Shown piece by piece: positions 9,125-20,122 of a stretch of DNA of 64,000 nucleotides. The translations under genes were made by a program, and so were the position numbers. The stretch comes from Prostheceraeus crozeri. Lineage: Eukaryota > Platyhelminthes > Polycladida > Euryleptidae. The first letter of the stretch is position 1. The number at the start of each line of letters is the position of its first letter. A model generated the notes under the pieces. It made no database searches and was not told the origin of the DNA. It saw only the letters and a list, made by a program, of their open reading frames with translations. The stretch spans positions 248,001 through 312,000 of the forward strand of contig CAJQUW010000891.1 in assembly GCA_907163375.1 (NCBI GenBank), in the 5' to 3' direction.

Positions 9125-9736
9125 TCAAACGGTAACAGATGGTAGGTCGTAGTCATCAACATCACTCAAGGTCTGTGTCGTTGCAGTTATAAGCTGTTCT
9201 ATATTACACATTAAATCCTTTGATAGAGGACAGCATGAACAGCATGGTTTTGAAGCGAAGACTTTTAAAAGATTAGCATAGTACGCTCTAAACTTGATTA
9301 TGTCCCGATCATCTTGCACTACCACATTGACGCTCATCGACGGGGGTCCGGTAAACATGTCCACCTTGAATTTACCACCATTTTCCTCATAGTGGCTAAA
9401 TACGATTATATCATGCAAACAAGTCCTCAATTTCCGTGTTCTCATTTCACAATAGCAACGAGAACTCTGTGGAATAGCTTCCGTCAAACTCAGAGGCTTG
9501 AACACTTCATCGAGCCAAAATCGTAGTACTCGCGTAAGGGCATTGGTCAATGTCCTCATTAAGAGTTTCTGAAGTTCAATATCATCTTCACAATGATAGA
9601 ATGTGACAATATCCTCCATCAGATCTATGAGATCAGCTTTGTAACCAATAACATCATTTGCAGAGTAGAAAATCTTGCTAGTAAACAGATTGTCTTTGTG
9701 AATAATTGAAACAGGAATGATCGTGGTAAATGGCAT
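9125..9736 (-). CDS. Unknown protein with CCSCC cluster, element A
   Basis: 203 residues, no recognised family. Visible features are a Cys cluster (KPCCSCCPLSKD near residue 165), two helical blocks and a VNVVVQDDRDIIKF strand. It sits between the basic small-protein gene and the IAP-like gene and has its own TATA-like box at 9792-9799, so it is probably expressed. The element B gene at the similar position (34966-35376) is not clearly homologous. Confidence 0.5.
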   Translation of the reverse strand: MPFTTIIPVSIIHKDNLFTSKIFYSANDVIGYKADLIDLMEDIVTFYHCEDDIELQKLLMRTLTNALTRVLRFWLDEVFKPLSLTEAIPQSSRCYCEMRTRKLRTCLHDIIVFSHYEENGGKFKVDMFTGPPSMSVNVVVQDDRDIIKFRAYYANLLKVFASKPCCSCCPLSKDLMCNIEQLITATTQTLSDVDDYDLPSVTV

Positions 9737-9791
9737 GTTTATTAATGTCTACAATCCTCAACAAGTATGGTTGTAATAGAAGTGTGATAAC

Positions 9792-9799
9792 CTTATATA
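9792..9799 (-). promoter_or_regulatory. TATA box upstream of the 203-residue gene
   Basis: TATATAAG on the minus strand, about 56 bases before the ATG at 9736. It is the same octamer as the box at 8604-8611. Confidence 0.5.
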
Positions 9800-9846
9800 C
9801 AAAAGCTGCACAATAGCAACCAATCACAGACACGCATGATGACTCA

Positions 9847-10350
9847 TCATGAACGATATACAGTGACTGTTGAAATTATTTCTTCATCACAAAGGGGACA
9901 AAATGTAGTTTCCAAGGGTATATAGCATGTAGAACACATGACAAAATGAGAACATGGTAACAAGAGAAGGGATTTTTCCCGTTCAAAACACCTAATGCAG
10001 TTCCGTTCACATAATAGTTTAAACGTCTCTGTTTCTAATTTCTTTCTGAAGTCACTTTCATTGTTAGAACATTTTGATAAATCAATTGAAGGTTTCACTT
10101 TTTTTATCTCCGTTTCAGAAAGTTCCAATTTCATCCTCCTAATTTCACTAACTTTATAATGTAGCATTGAGAAATCTTCTATCCAACTACGATCCAATTT
10201 AGCATTCATGGTATGCTCATCCAGATCCATTAGTCGTTCAACTAAATCACCAGCTTTGATATTTTCATTTAGATTTGTAACAGTTTCTATAGCCTTTAGC
10301 GAATAACCAAGGTATCTTGCAACAATCCATGAAATTGGGTAACTAACCAT
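9847..10350 (-). CDS. IAP-like UBA-RING protein without BIR domains
   Basis: 167 residues from ATG at 10350. Residues ~5-55 resemble the UBA segment of inhibitor-of-apoptosis proteins (ARYLGYSLKAIETV ... LVERLMDLDE). The C-terminus is a full C3HC4 RING: CIRC, then PCSHFVMCSTC, then FCPLCDEEI, followed by STVTVYRS, the way IAP RING domains end. No BIR repeat is present. The expected activity is E3 ubiquitin ligase; interference with host cell death is an inference from the family. It lies next to the element end with a TATA-like sequence at 10366-10374. Confidence 0.75.
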   Translation of the reverse strand: MVSYPISWIVARYLGYSLKAIETVTNLNENIKAGDLVERLMDLDEHTMNAKLDRSWIEDFSMLHYKVSEIRRMKLELSETEIKKVKPSIDLSKCSNNESDFRKKLETETFKLLCERNCIRCFEREKSLLLLPCSHFVMCSTCYIPLETTFCPLCDEEIISTVTVYRS

Positions 10351-10479
10351 CAAGCAACTTCCACGTATTTATAACTTAACCTAGTTATGAAAATAAATAA
10401 AATTGTCATCATAGTCACAATGGCCACAATTGTCGCATTCGAGCAAGCAGTCTCAAAACAAACACCTGTTTAAGTACCG

Positions 10480-10756
10480 AAATAGATGTTCGCATCCCTA
10501 TTCTAATTCACATACTCTAATTCAATTTCGGAACAAGCCGTTCCGAATCATTGAGTATGATCTCAATTCGCCTATCAATCGGAACGCGGTTCCTATTTAC
10601 ATGTTCCTATCCATGTTCGCATCCATTCGCAATTCGGAACATGTTCATATCCATGTTCGCATTCGCAATTCGGAACATGTTCGCATTGGCAATTCGGAAC
10701 ACATGTTCCAATCCATGTTCGCATCCACTATCAGTGCGTCCGCAATTCTAACTACT
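10480..10756. repeat. Iterated subterminal repeats at the right end of element A
   Basis: At least five imperfect copies of a GTTCGCAT / CAATTCGGAACATGTTC word, many internally palindromic (GGAACATGTTCC), run into the putative terminus ACTACT at 10756. These would be the inside of the terminal inverted repeat. The matching left end is not in the window. Confidence 0.55.
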
Positions 10757-11440
10757 CATGTAGAACACGAAAGTGGATAACACATTAGCGGCATGACGAT
10801 GTTAGTACAAAAGACCAATAGTCACCAAGGTAGACGTAAAGTAAACACACAGAATTAGATTGTTTAATCGTATCACTTTGCTAGAAGTGCAAACTGATTC
10901 AAACAGATGGCACATGAAGGAACTTGATAAGTGGGCAAAAAGACATTTTTAATACCTTACAGAGATAGGAAAAATAGTCGTGCGTCGCTTGCGGGTTGCT
11001 CTGATTCCTTCAAAATGCTCCGATCGCCACGACTCCTTCAGATTCGAAGAATTCAGATCATTGCGCAAAAGTTTTCTCGATAATGTTAGGCCCTCCGATC
11101 ATTTTTAAAAAAGTTAGCAGGCGCATGAAAAAACGTTCACAAACTTCACTGTAGAACTTGACATCGTCTGTGTCTCTTTGCTGTGTGATCCGGTTGATAA
11201 CAGTCACTGAAACTTTGCACAATTTGGCGTATTTAATGTTGAACTGGCTGCTGATTGTTCGATTGCTATGGCATTTAGTCAGGAGATTGTGCCATTTCAT
11301 TTACGTTACATGTTCCAATGTTTCCTTTCTAGTCAAACAGAAGAAGAGACGATCATTCTAATTCTGTGAGTGAACAAGATATCTTTCTGTACACAAAGGT
11401 CGTGTGCGAACCGCTTGATGCACAATGCCTCTCAGATGGA
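10757..11440. other. Flanking host DNA, no gene recognised
   Basis: Unique AT-rich sequence directly outside the proposed end of element A. Short open frames lack splice context or known motifs. The first six bases, CATGTA, would be the target duplication if the end call is right. Confidence 0.4.
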
Positions 11441-11446
11441 CAATAG

Positions 11447-11883
11447 CTAGAAATGACGAGGACGGAAAACTATCTTACAGCGATCCAATGCGTCATCAAC
11501 ATTACAAAAACATAATTGAAGATGACGAGTGATGGCACTAGATGCACGGTCGACTACGGCTTGTGCTATGAAGCCAATTGGGAGCATGCTCACGAATTCT
11601 GTCACCGAGCCGCCTACCGGTTCTACCAATGTGCTTGCTACTACAAGTGCACTGAAAACTGTAGATAACATTAGAATTGACAGAGACTGGCAAACGGTCC
11701 TTGGCACTTGAAATCGGAACACGAAGTGTCGAAAATGACAATTGGCTTAACAGCAGGAAACACTTTCAAAATATTACAAAGTGAACGCTTGAAATGAGAG
11801 GCAGCACAGTCATCTACAAAGGGGACACGAACAAAAGCAGGCTTCTTTTCGAGACTATATATGGCATACTTGGCAATGGACAC
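11447..11883 (-). pseudogene. Penelope-like element fragment (GIY-YIG endonuclease region)
   Basis: On the minus strand, pieces in different frames read in order like the C-terminus of a Penelope-like retroelement: a VRVPFVDDCAAS...LKVF block (11671-11883), then VIYSFQCTCSSKHIGRTGRR with LGDRIREHAPNWLH (11538-11741), the GIY-YIG core, then SAITRHLQ. At least two frameshifts separate them, so it is a relic. Confidence 0.65.
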
Positions 11884-12106
11884 TTAAAAGAGTATTTTTC
11901 AAAGAAAAATGACGGATGGCCATCAGCTATGAGGTCGGACTTTAAAAATTCAAATTCTGATTGTAGACTTTCTGACGAGCAAATGCGTGACGAACGGTAA
12001 AATAGCGACTTTACAAAACCGACTGTGTAATGTCTCGGAACAAACCTTTAAAAACTAGTATGCAGGCCGGTCCATGTACTTTTTCTATATGCTGTAGTGT
12101 GGATAG

Positions 12107-12215
12107 CAGGATTGGAACCGGCCGCCGGCCGGGCCGGTCCCGGCCGCAAATTTTGAAAACCGGCCGGCCGGCAGGCCGGTTTTAGTAATACCGACCGGCC
12201 GGTGCTTTTTCAGGC
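12107..12215. repeat. Left subterminal CCGGCC array of the hAT element
   Basis: Clustered CCGGCCGG words (for example 12119-12132 and 12162-12182) directly inside the terminal repeat. They mirror the array at 17797-17960 and are probable transposase binding sites. Confidence 0.65.
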
Positions 12216-12308
12216 CTTTTTGTCAACTGCCGACATCACCAACTGCATCACTGCTACAGCATTGTAGGAGCCTGCAAATATATAAAATAATGTCTGATGC
12301 ATATCTAC

Positions 12309-12362
<54 letters not shown>
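12309..12362. repeat. (TA)n microsatellite
   Basis: About 26 uninterrupted TA units inside the hAT element. Confidence 0.95.
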
Positions 12363-12366
<4 letters not shown>

Positions 12367-12904
12367 GTCTATATAGACCTATACTTAAATGTGTTGCCAT
12401 TACCTACTAACTGAACATTTGAAAATGGATTGTTGATTAAAGCTTTGATTGCTCGTAAATCTATGACCCAAAACTAGTAAAGTGTACTACATATACATTC
12501 TACTTGTCGATAATTTTCATATCAAGCATTTACACAGAAACGACAATTATAGGCCTATTTTTGGAAAAGTTAGGGACAGGCCCACATTGTAGAGGCACCG
12601 AATTATTGGTAGTTCACAACTATCTAGCTATTCAGAATATTGCGGGCTTAATAACATATTACGTGCTTATATTCAGAGCTTATATGTACTTAACAAGTAC
12701 AGTATATATTTGCACTTCAATGCATTGTATGATTTTTGGAAGTCATGAGAAAAGTAAAACTGCTTCTTGTTTTTTGTATCCTTTTAAGGTGAAAAACGCA
12801 ACAATAAGACACAGAACGAAACATCAAACTAAAATGAACTCTAAGCTATAATTCCTGAAAGAAGAGTTTAGAAAGTCCACACAGATTGTTGAAAATCACA
12901 AATA

Positions 12905-13105
12905 CTAAAGCCCAGACTTAGGAAAACCACAGATTGTTATTTTTGCCTCCTTCAAGCAGATCAGCGCTTCAAGAGACAGTGAGTTCAGTTGAGTCCTTTG
13001 AGACCACAGAGCATTTCCGGCCAAACTGAAATGTCTTTCACTCTCCCCACTGCTGACCTGGATGCATAAGATCGTCCTTGCGGTGCGATAGAGTAAAGGC
13101 ATCAC
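12905..13105 (-). pseudogene. hAT transposase C-terminal dimerisation domain
   Basis: The minus-strand frame carries the hAT C-terminal pattern: ILCIQVSSGESERHFSLAG, a basic-aromatic link (WSQRTQLNSLSLEAL), then LICLKEA. The Glu in SGESERHFS corresponds to the third catalytic acidic residue of hAT transposases. It is the 3'-most coding piece of this element. Confidence 0.8.
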
Positions 13106-14505
13106 TTTTTCCTTGTCCTTCCAAAATGATAAAGGATTGGTAGCCTGATTTTGACACCTGACTTCATCGCAGTAACTTAAATCAAAATGAATTTTCTCTC
13201 TGAAAAAAAGTAAGTGTCTTAGTGCTTCATTCAGATGTCAGCCATGTTTCAAGTACATACATCCAATACATAGCTACAACAAAACTCTTTTGTTCTTTCA
13301 GAACTATGAGGAGCAATCTTCCATTCATAAAACAAACGTGACATGTACATTCACTTAATAAGACACGAATTTAGGTCACATTTAGGCATTAATTTATGCA
13401 TGCATATAAAATTGTGCGATGTTAATGTACAGAAAAACATGGACAATAAATCCAAATGTTAAGAGCATGCCTATTTGATAACGCTTTTCAAACTTGAAGT
13501 TATTTATTTAAGTGAGACTATGTTCTTTCCAGACTTTCACTATAGGTTTGCAAAATCCGCTTTGTACATACAGGCCTATCGAAAATGATAGATTTCAAGC
13601 ATGCTTTCCTACACAGATATTCATTGTTTTGGCAAATACAATGCGCAAAACCGCACTTCTAACCGTTGAATTGAATTCCTGATGCAAACGCATAAACGTA
13701 GTAAAACTTGTGGCTTCGCTCACCTTGCAATAATGTATATTTTGGTGTTTAAATATGACAAGTCTATGCAACATATCTATGCAAGCGGATAAGTCGTTAT
13801 GCGAGCAAATCGCATGTGAAGAATCCTGCGTCGCACATGCATCAGATCATAGAATATGCAAAAAGCACTACTAGATACAGTACCAATGGTAGACATATTT
13901 ATGGATGCTGCATATTTAGGCATACACCAATCAATAACTTATGTAATTTCCTGAGTATGATGCCACAAAAATTGCACCTACAATCTAGGCCTAATTGTAG
14001 CTTACACGTACAAGGCAACATAAACAAAATAGCAGAGAAAGCATGTTTCAGATCTGACAATGCACTTAAGTTTTAGGAAAATCAACTGCTATTGCATGCA
14101 GAAGAAAACAAAGGAAGTTGCATCACGCGAATCGAATTTTGTGAAATGAAATGCATTGGAATGTGATCATCATTGGCAAAGTCATATACTTAAAGTATAT
14201 ACAGTGCATGTAGATGAGGCCCACTGACGCAAGCAACTTTATTTTTTTTTTTTCAGTAAATCTTTCATACTTGAATATAATTTTTCCTTGTATATAGAAA
14301 TTGCCAATTATTGTTCATCTCTTACATGTATATATATATTAGAAGTAAGGAGGTCAAGTATGTACGAGTTAGGTTACCTATACAACCTACTGTGTCACAT
14401 TTTCTGGCAAGAGCAGAGAGATACTACAGATAATAAACAGGCATGTACGTACATGAGAATGAAGACTGTGCTTACTTTATGCTTGAAGACGTAGACACAT
14501 TTTTG

Positions 14506-15133
14506 TCAGCTGTCGTAAAATTTGTCTCTAAGAGCGGCAAAGGGATCCTTTAGTTTTGATTCACTTGTACTAACAGTCATCGAGCTGGTTGCAGCAGTGT
14601 CATCAGTGCCAGTTTCCATCACCACATTTTTCAATTTCAATCCATTAACAACAACGAGCAAGCCATCAATGGCAGCTGAACGCAATGTTGTGGCTTCATC
14701 TGCAAATTCAAATGCTGAGAAGGTCGGATCCAAAAGGGTGGCGACTTGATAAAGATTTGTAACCTTTGACCAATACTTTTCAAGCATGAAATGAGAGATT
14801 TGCTCCTTCAGACGTTTTATCACAGAGTGATCATCCTCACTTATTCGACACACGTGATTGACAATGAGGTAGTACGTCGGTATCACTTTGTTCAAACTAG
14901 GACCGCTGCTGTCCTCAAGAGCGTCAAACAGTGAGTTGAATTGCTCAAAAAAATTAGCCAGCTCCTTCACCAAAGTGATTGAAATGTTTGCTAATCGCTC
15001 CTCCTCTTGGCGTTCTTCCAAGCATGATCTTAAGCTTTGAAAGGAAGCAAAGAACGACGAATACACAGCGTCAAAAGATCGCCACGGATGAGTCTGCGAG
15101 GACGTCTTTAAGGTTTTAGGAAGACGTTCTTGA
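14506..15133 (-). pseudogene. hAT transposase middle exon
   Basis: Begins after a probable acceptor (TTCAAG at about 15134) and reads through THPWRSFDAVYSSFF, then a typical hAT segment with LLDPTFSAFEF and ATTLRSAAIDGLL. The latter is the LDPR-like block found between catalytic residues in hAT proteins. A stop ends the frame at 14506. Confidence 0.7.
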
Positions 15134-15806
15134 ATGCCAAAAACAAAATATGTTAGTTAAGGATAAATTCTTACTACAATTCTAGATATATATTTCAATG
15201 ATGTCACTACACATTGACACAGGACATTGGAAACAATTGATCCACCTTTATAGAATGGAGATCAGTAAAAAAAATATTAAATGAATAACTCAGTGCAACA
15301 ACAAATGCTGAACAGCGAACACTATTTCATCGGCTCACTTGTGACTCGAAAATGTCACTTAAAAGATCTCTCCAAATAATTCTACTGTATCCCTCTTTAC
15401 AAGCCTATGTTTAATGAACTCGCCAAATTTGTTATTTCGAATTTCCTTACATTTGTCACTAGCTTAGAATGTTTTGGTCAAGCAGAAGTCGGCAACTTCA
15501 AATCCAGAAGGGTGGTTTTTATCCTATGAAAAGCATGAAAAATTTACATATTTTGGGGATTGGTCAATTGAATATTATCAGTTTAACATTTGAGCATAGG
15601 CCTATGGAATGTCAGTCAAAGTAAAGCGCAGTTTAATTGTCACAGATGCATTGAAGTATGTAGTGTCCAGTAGTAGTCTGTAAAATTATATTTGTACAAC
15701 TAGTCTAGTAGTCTCGCATCCATGCATATAAACTACTACTGTTAACTGTGAAATAATACATGTCAACATAGGAAATAAAGGAAGAATAGAAAAAGTTTTA
15801 GCTTAC

Positions 15807-16604
15807 CTGAGGATTTGTGAACGTAACCCGACACATCACGCACAGCCTTGTCCGTAAGGCGGAGAACTGTCATTTCTTTTTTAGTCTTTTCCCACGCGTT
15901 AGTTAGCACAGTAGAAATCCGATGACAAATCACTGCATTCGTGTTGAATCAGTTAATGCAGCGACGATGTTGGCTCCTGCATCAGTTGTAATTGGAGTGT
16001 CTTTTATATCTAGACCAAATTCGTCAAATATTTCATTCAAAGCACTCAAAATATTTGCCGCCGTCTTCCTTTCTTCTTCGAGTAATTTGCAACGAGCGGC
16101 ACTGTGCACAAGTTGGCATTCTTCGTTAATCCAAAACACACTGACCTCTAGAAAAGATCGAAAACGTTCTGGGTCGGTCCAGAGGTCTGTAGTGTACGCA
16201 ATGGCTCCTTCTGCTACCGCAGGTTGAATAAGCTCCTTGAAATGAAGTCGGAAGCGATCAAACTCGGTAAGTATATTATCTGATATTGTTCGTCGACCAA
16301 ACCATATATCCTTCACACTCACATGACCATATTTAGCTCCAATATATAGTAAAGTGTGGGCCAATTGCATTAAACCGTCGTTTTCAATGTCCAAAAAGCT
16401 ATGCTCACCTCCTAATACATAAACAGTCTCAGCTTCTTTCAACCTGGTGGTGTCCTCTCTTGACAATGTCTTCTTGTTAAATGCGAACTGTGGTATCGTC
16501 TTCTGTTTCGTCGACCCCGCGGTGCTCTTCTCCTTGCGCTTACTACAGCTGTTCACATGACGATGTGCGGCTGATAGTCCATAGTTCTTCCGTGTACCTC
16601 TCAT
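15807..16604 (-). pseudogene. hAT transposase N-terminal/DDE exon
   Basis: The minus-strand frame holds the end of a BED zinc finger (SAAHRHVNSCSKRK), the first catalytic Asp in AYTTDLWTDPERFRSF, and the second in DTPITTDAGANIVAAL. The frame breaks near 15935 and continues in another frame to a good donor (CCTCAG|GTAAGC, 15807/15806). The frameshift implies decay. Confidence 0.8.
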
Positions 16605-16659
16605 ATCTGGTGGTCCATGAATTTTAAAAAGCTAACTTCACAATGACGACAAGCAACCC

Positions 16660-16854
16660 ATCCAGTAAGTACTCTCATCGTGCCTGTAGTATATTTCAAT
16701 CCAAGATATCTGACCATGAGGATGTTGATGAATATTTCGTAATGTTTCTCTTTGCCTTCTCAGTGAACTCCAAAACACCATTGCCAATCATTTGCTTGAT
16801 TTCCTTGTCTGTGAGATCCCAGTCCGAAACGGATTCGGCGTCGAGGTCGGTCAT
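16660..16854 (-). pseudogene. hAT transposase first exon with BED finger start
   Basis: Minus-strand ATG at 16854 opens MTDLDAESVSDWDLTDKEI. In an adjacent frame at ~16640-16680 the BED finger start GWVACRHCEVSF is found, so the first part of the zinc finger is split by a frameshift or small intron from the HRH part at 16550. Confidence 0.5.
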
Positions 16855-17796
16855 GATTGTAAAACAGTCACAGAAAGTTGTCTGAAATATCTTGTGTAAG
16901 TTAAAATATCTTGTGCATGTTGCGTAATGGTATCAGTTTTACCGAATCAAACTCGTTGGAGGAAGACATAGTAACAAAGACAGAAGCCCCTCACTCAACC
17001 GAATTGACAGCTCTTCAAACAAACATTAGCCGAAGAAAACAATTTCTTAGCAAAAGTCTGTTTTAGAGTTCAACAGACTTGCTAAGTTGAAGCAGAATTA
17101 GGTTGCAATCATTATGCAATACCGATGTCACTAAGAAATTTACTATCAAACTTCTTTCCTTGCATCTATTTTCCCTCGGCAAGGTATTCTTTACATCACG
17201 TCTCTTTCCTACTCCTTCGAATCACACAGACAGCACCAAATATTGGTGCATTATCACAAAAAAATGTTAAATTAGGTAGATATTTGATAAATTTATCACG
17301 GCATCCTTCGACTCAGATTTACCCCGCCGTTGCGTAACTTCTTTCGAAAGCATTCATCGTGACACCTCAATTCACATTTGATGATTGCCCCTCGCTTGCC
17401 AATCCTTCCTTCGCTGCTGCTGAGGCTGTATGCAGATCTCCCCGCGTCCTCATGTTGCCCAATATCGTAGCAACAAATGTCGGTCGCCTCGGAACTAGAG
17501 TTTGTGACCAAGTAAACAACAAGAAATGGCATCCTCTAAACTTTCCTGAGAGTGAATAATTGCGAGCAGGGTCAACATGACACAAGACAACTAAATCCTT
17601 GATGCTATTAAGAAACGTCAAATCCTGTGATAGCCTAAATTATTATGCTAGTCCTTTATCAGACTTTATCTTACATATCGGAGTTACATTCATCTCATCA
17701 AAAATGTCATGCGGTTACTTTGGAACGTACACGTAGTAATACTCATCTACACGCTCATGATCTTCAATGACCATGAAAGCATCAGAATTTTAAATA

Positions 17797-17960
17797 GGCC
17801 GGCCTCCGACCAGCCAGTTTTAGATACGCCGGCCTTGGACCTGCCGGTTTTGAATGCACCGGTCTCGGACCGGCCGGTTTTGAAATCACCGGCCTCGGAC
17901 CGGCCGGTTTTGAATCCACCGACCGGCCGATTTAGATGACGCCGGCCGTTAAAAACCCGA
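17797..17960. repeat. Right subterminal CCGG array of the hAT element
   Basis: Five to six tandem imperfect copies of a ~32-bp unit containing CGGACCGGCCGGTTTTGAA run to within 20 bases of the terminus. They are related to the left array and each is palindromic at its core. Confidence 0.7.
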
Positions 17961-18307
17961 CCGTTTCCAACCCTGGTGGATAGTGCTCGACACGCTTTGT
18001 ACATTTTGCATGTAGTAGTGACAACTAACCGTCTTGCTCTTCTTCACATGTAAAGACAATGTTTGAATGACATTCATTAAAACAAGATAAAATATTGTGT
18101 ACACCAGCAATCCTTAAAAAGACCAAAGCATGCATCAACATAACGAACATAATGTGTACAGCGACTCTGAATGACATTAGTCAAAGAAAGCTCCAAATAG
18201 CCCATGAAAATGTCATGGCTATTCTGGTTATGGTCAAAAATTTAGAATGCAAATTACAAAGTCAGCATAAAATGCTTCCAACAAAATAAAAGAAGATGCC
18301 TGCCTGC

Positions 18308-19537
18308 CTATGACTCGTGTCTGTGAGGCGTTGAGGCCGCTCTTGACACCATTCGTCTCCAAGATGGTCGATCCAGGGCCAACTCCGATGCGTCATCCAT
18401 GGAGATACCGAGTTGATTGAGATCTTCGACAACCACGTCCATCCATCGTGTGTGTGGGCGCCCTCGAGGTCTTCTCCATCCAGACGCTGTCGGATTGAAG
18501 TCGAGCACACGTTTCGTTGGCAGTTCACTAGGCATGCGGAGCATGTGCCCCAGCCAACGCATGCGCCGTTGAGCTAGAAGACGTGGTAACGGCGGTTGGA
18601 GTGTGCGCCTGCGCACTTCGTCGTTGGTGATACGCTCTTGCCATCTGATGTTGAGTACTCGGCGTTGGCATCGGTTGTCAAAGCCCATAGTTCTTCTACC
18701 TTGCGTTGCGGAAAGAGGCCAGGTTTCGGAGCCATAAAGCAAAACCGAAAGGACACTCGCGTTATATATTCTCATTTTGGTCCGGTTGCTGATATTCCGA
18801 TGTCTCCAAAGAGGTCTCCAAAGTCTTCTGAGCACATCATTTGCTAGAGCTCTTCTTCGAGCCAGTTCTTCGTCAATACCACCTCGCCTGCTAATCTTCG
18901 ACCCCAGATAGATGAAGTTTGGGACAACTTCCACTATGTGATTGTTGACCACTATGGACTGTGGGGGTGTGCTCTCACTTATCATCATTAACTTTGTCTT
19001 AGAGTAGTTGACTTGGAGGCCCAATTTCGAAGCTTCATTGACGTAGATGTTGATGGCTTGAATGAGAGAATCCATATCAGGAGCGAAAAGAGCAGTGTCA
19101 TCTGCAAATTCGAGATCCGTTAGTCGGTAGCTACCCAGCTGAACTCCCTGTATCTGGTCGTCAACTTTATTCATTAGGTAATCAATCAGACAATTGAACA
19201 ATTCTGGTGCAGTTGTGCAACCTTGTCTTACGCCACTTTCAGTTTGAAACCAAGTTGAATCTTCCCCATTGACCCTGACGCAGCTATGGGAGTCTGAATG
19301 CAGGAGTTGTAGAAGCCGAATGATCTTTTCGGGTACACTGATTGAGCGAAGAATCAGCCAGATTGCATTTCTATCAGCAGAATCAAACGCAGCCTTAAGA
19401 TCCATAAATGCGATGCACAGATTTCTTCCACGACGATACTCGTGCGCCTTTTCGATCAGCAGTCGTACACTCGCTATTTGATCACTCGTACCACGTCCAG
19501 GCATAAAGCCAGCTTGTTGGGGGCGACGGTGATGATG
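18308..19537 (-). pseudogene. 5'-truncated LINE (RTE-like) reverse transcriptase
   Basis: Minus-strand open frame of about 410 codons starting inside the RT domain at QQAGFMPGRGTSDQ. It contains the RT motifs FMDLKAAFDSADR, VRQGCTTAPELFN and the catalytic LEFADDTALF, followed by VLLYGSETW and a C-terminal block RRMRWLGHMLRMP...RGRPHTRW. The endonuclease and first RT motifs are missing, as in typical 5'-truncated LINE insertions. The remaining frame has no stop, so the insertion looks fairly recent. Clade (RTE-like) is by motif memory only. Confidence 0.8.
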
Positions 19538-19608
19538 CATGACAAATACAAAATCAGGCCAATGTACAGACCAAGAGAATGGCAACAAACTGAGAGAAGA
19601 GGAGTGAA

Positions 19609-20052
19609 ACACACAATAAAAAAAATAAACGTTAGTATCTAACGCCTAAGTTGCATTAATCTTACGGATAATGAGGCGTTAGTTACCCGCTAGATTAGTG
19701 CAACTTAGGCATTAACTTACCGTTAGTTACTGCTTATATCATAGAAATTTATAACAATAACGCTTCTAGAATATAAGTAAAGCTTCATGCAATGCACAAT
19801 AGTGGCACATAAATCACACGCATTTTCACTTAGATACACTTGTCAACCTCCGTATCATTGGGTTAGAATCAGTCACATGTGCGATTCCAAGCTTTTCATT
19901 GGCTCTTCATGCCCCAACTTAGTTCCCCCGGATGTGCCGCGACCTTGAGTCAATTTCCATTCTAGTCAACTTCAGCTAAACTGTTTATTTCTATGGCTTA
20001 TATAGATAACGGAAGATTTCACGTTAGTTACGCGTTAGATTCACACTGAATA
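19609..20052. repeat. TAACG-rich palindromic repeat, copy 1 (possible MITE)
   Basis: Starts CACACAATAAAAAAAATAAACGTTAG and ends GTTAGATTCACACTG, with many ACGTTAG/CTAACGC words and a long inner palindrome (CTAAGTTGCATTAATCT ... AGATTAGTGCAACTTAG, 19642-19712). A second family member lies at 59848-60038 in opposite orientation. No coding capacity. Confidence 0.5.
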
Positions 20053-20122
20053 AAAGCACTTTTCTCATCACACAGTTCTTATTATACAGTTTCATTATGA
20101 TACAAGACCTAACTAGACAAGA

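Larger units (their letters stand above)
1..10756 (-). mobile_element. Element A: partial Polinton/Maverick-like virus-like element
   Basis: A dense block of virus-type genes with no host exons between them: RING, capsid, ATPase, integrase, penton-like, core-like and protease genes on the minus strand, then PC4-like and TBP-like genes on the plus strand. The proposed right terminus is ...TAACTACT at 10751-10756, whose reverse complement starts AGTAGTTAG, like the AGTAGTAAG terminus of element B. The other terminus, the DNA polymerase gene and the target duplication lie before base 1, so the end call is an inference. Gene content and order are close to element B, but protein similarity is moderate, so this is a separate lineage and not a recent copy. 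Confidence 0.85.
12107..17975 (-). mobile_element. Complete hAT transposon with 8-bp target duplication
   Basis: 5,869 bp. Ends are CAGGATTGGAACC at 12107 and, inverted, CAGGGTTGGAAAC ending at 17975, the CAG-type hAT terminus. A perfect 8-bp duplication GTGGATAG flanks it (12099-12106 and 17976-17983). Inside are minus-strand transposase pieces in order: BED finger, DDE core, and C-terminal dimerisation domain. Subterminal CCGG-rich arrays lie at both ends. Several frameshifts in the coding pieces suggest this copy is inactive. Confidence 0.9.

Noticed and set aside
10430-10780. ORFs rich in NSEHV/FAIRNMF repeats
   Set aside because: They translate the terminal iterons of element A and run across the proposed element end.
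17709-18004. Pro/Asp-rich ORFs (DQPVLDTPALDLP and the opposite strand)
   Set aside because: Read-through of the hAT subterminal CCGG array.
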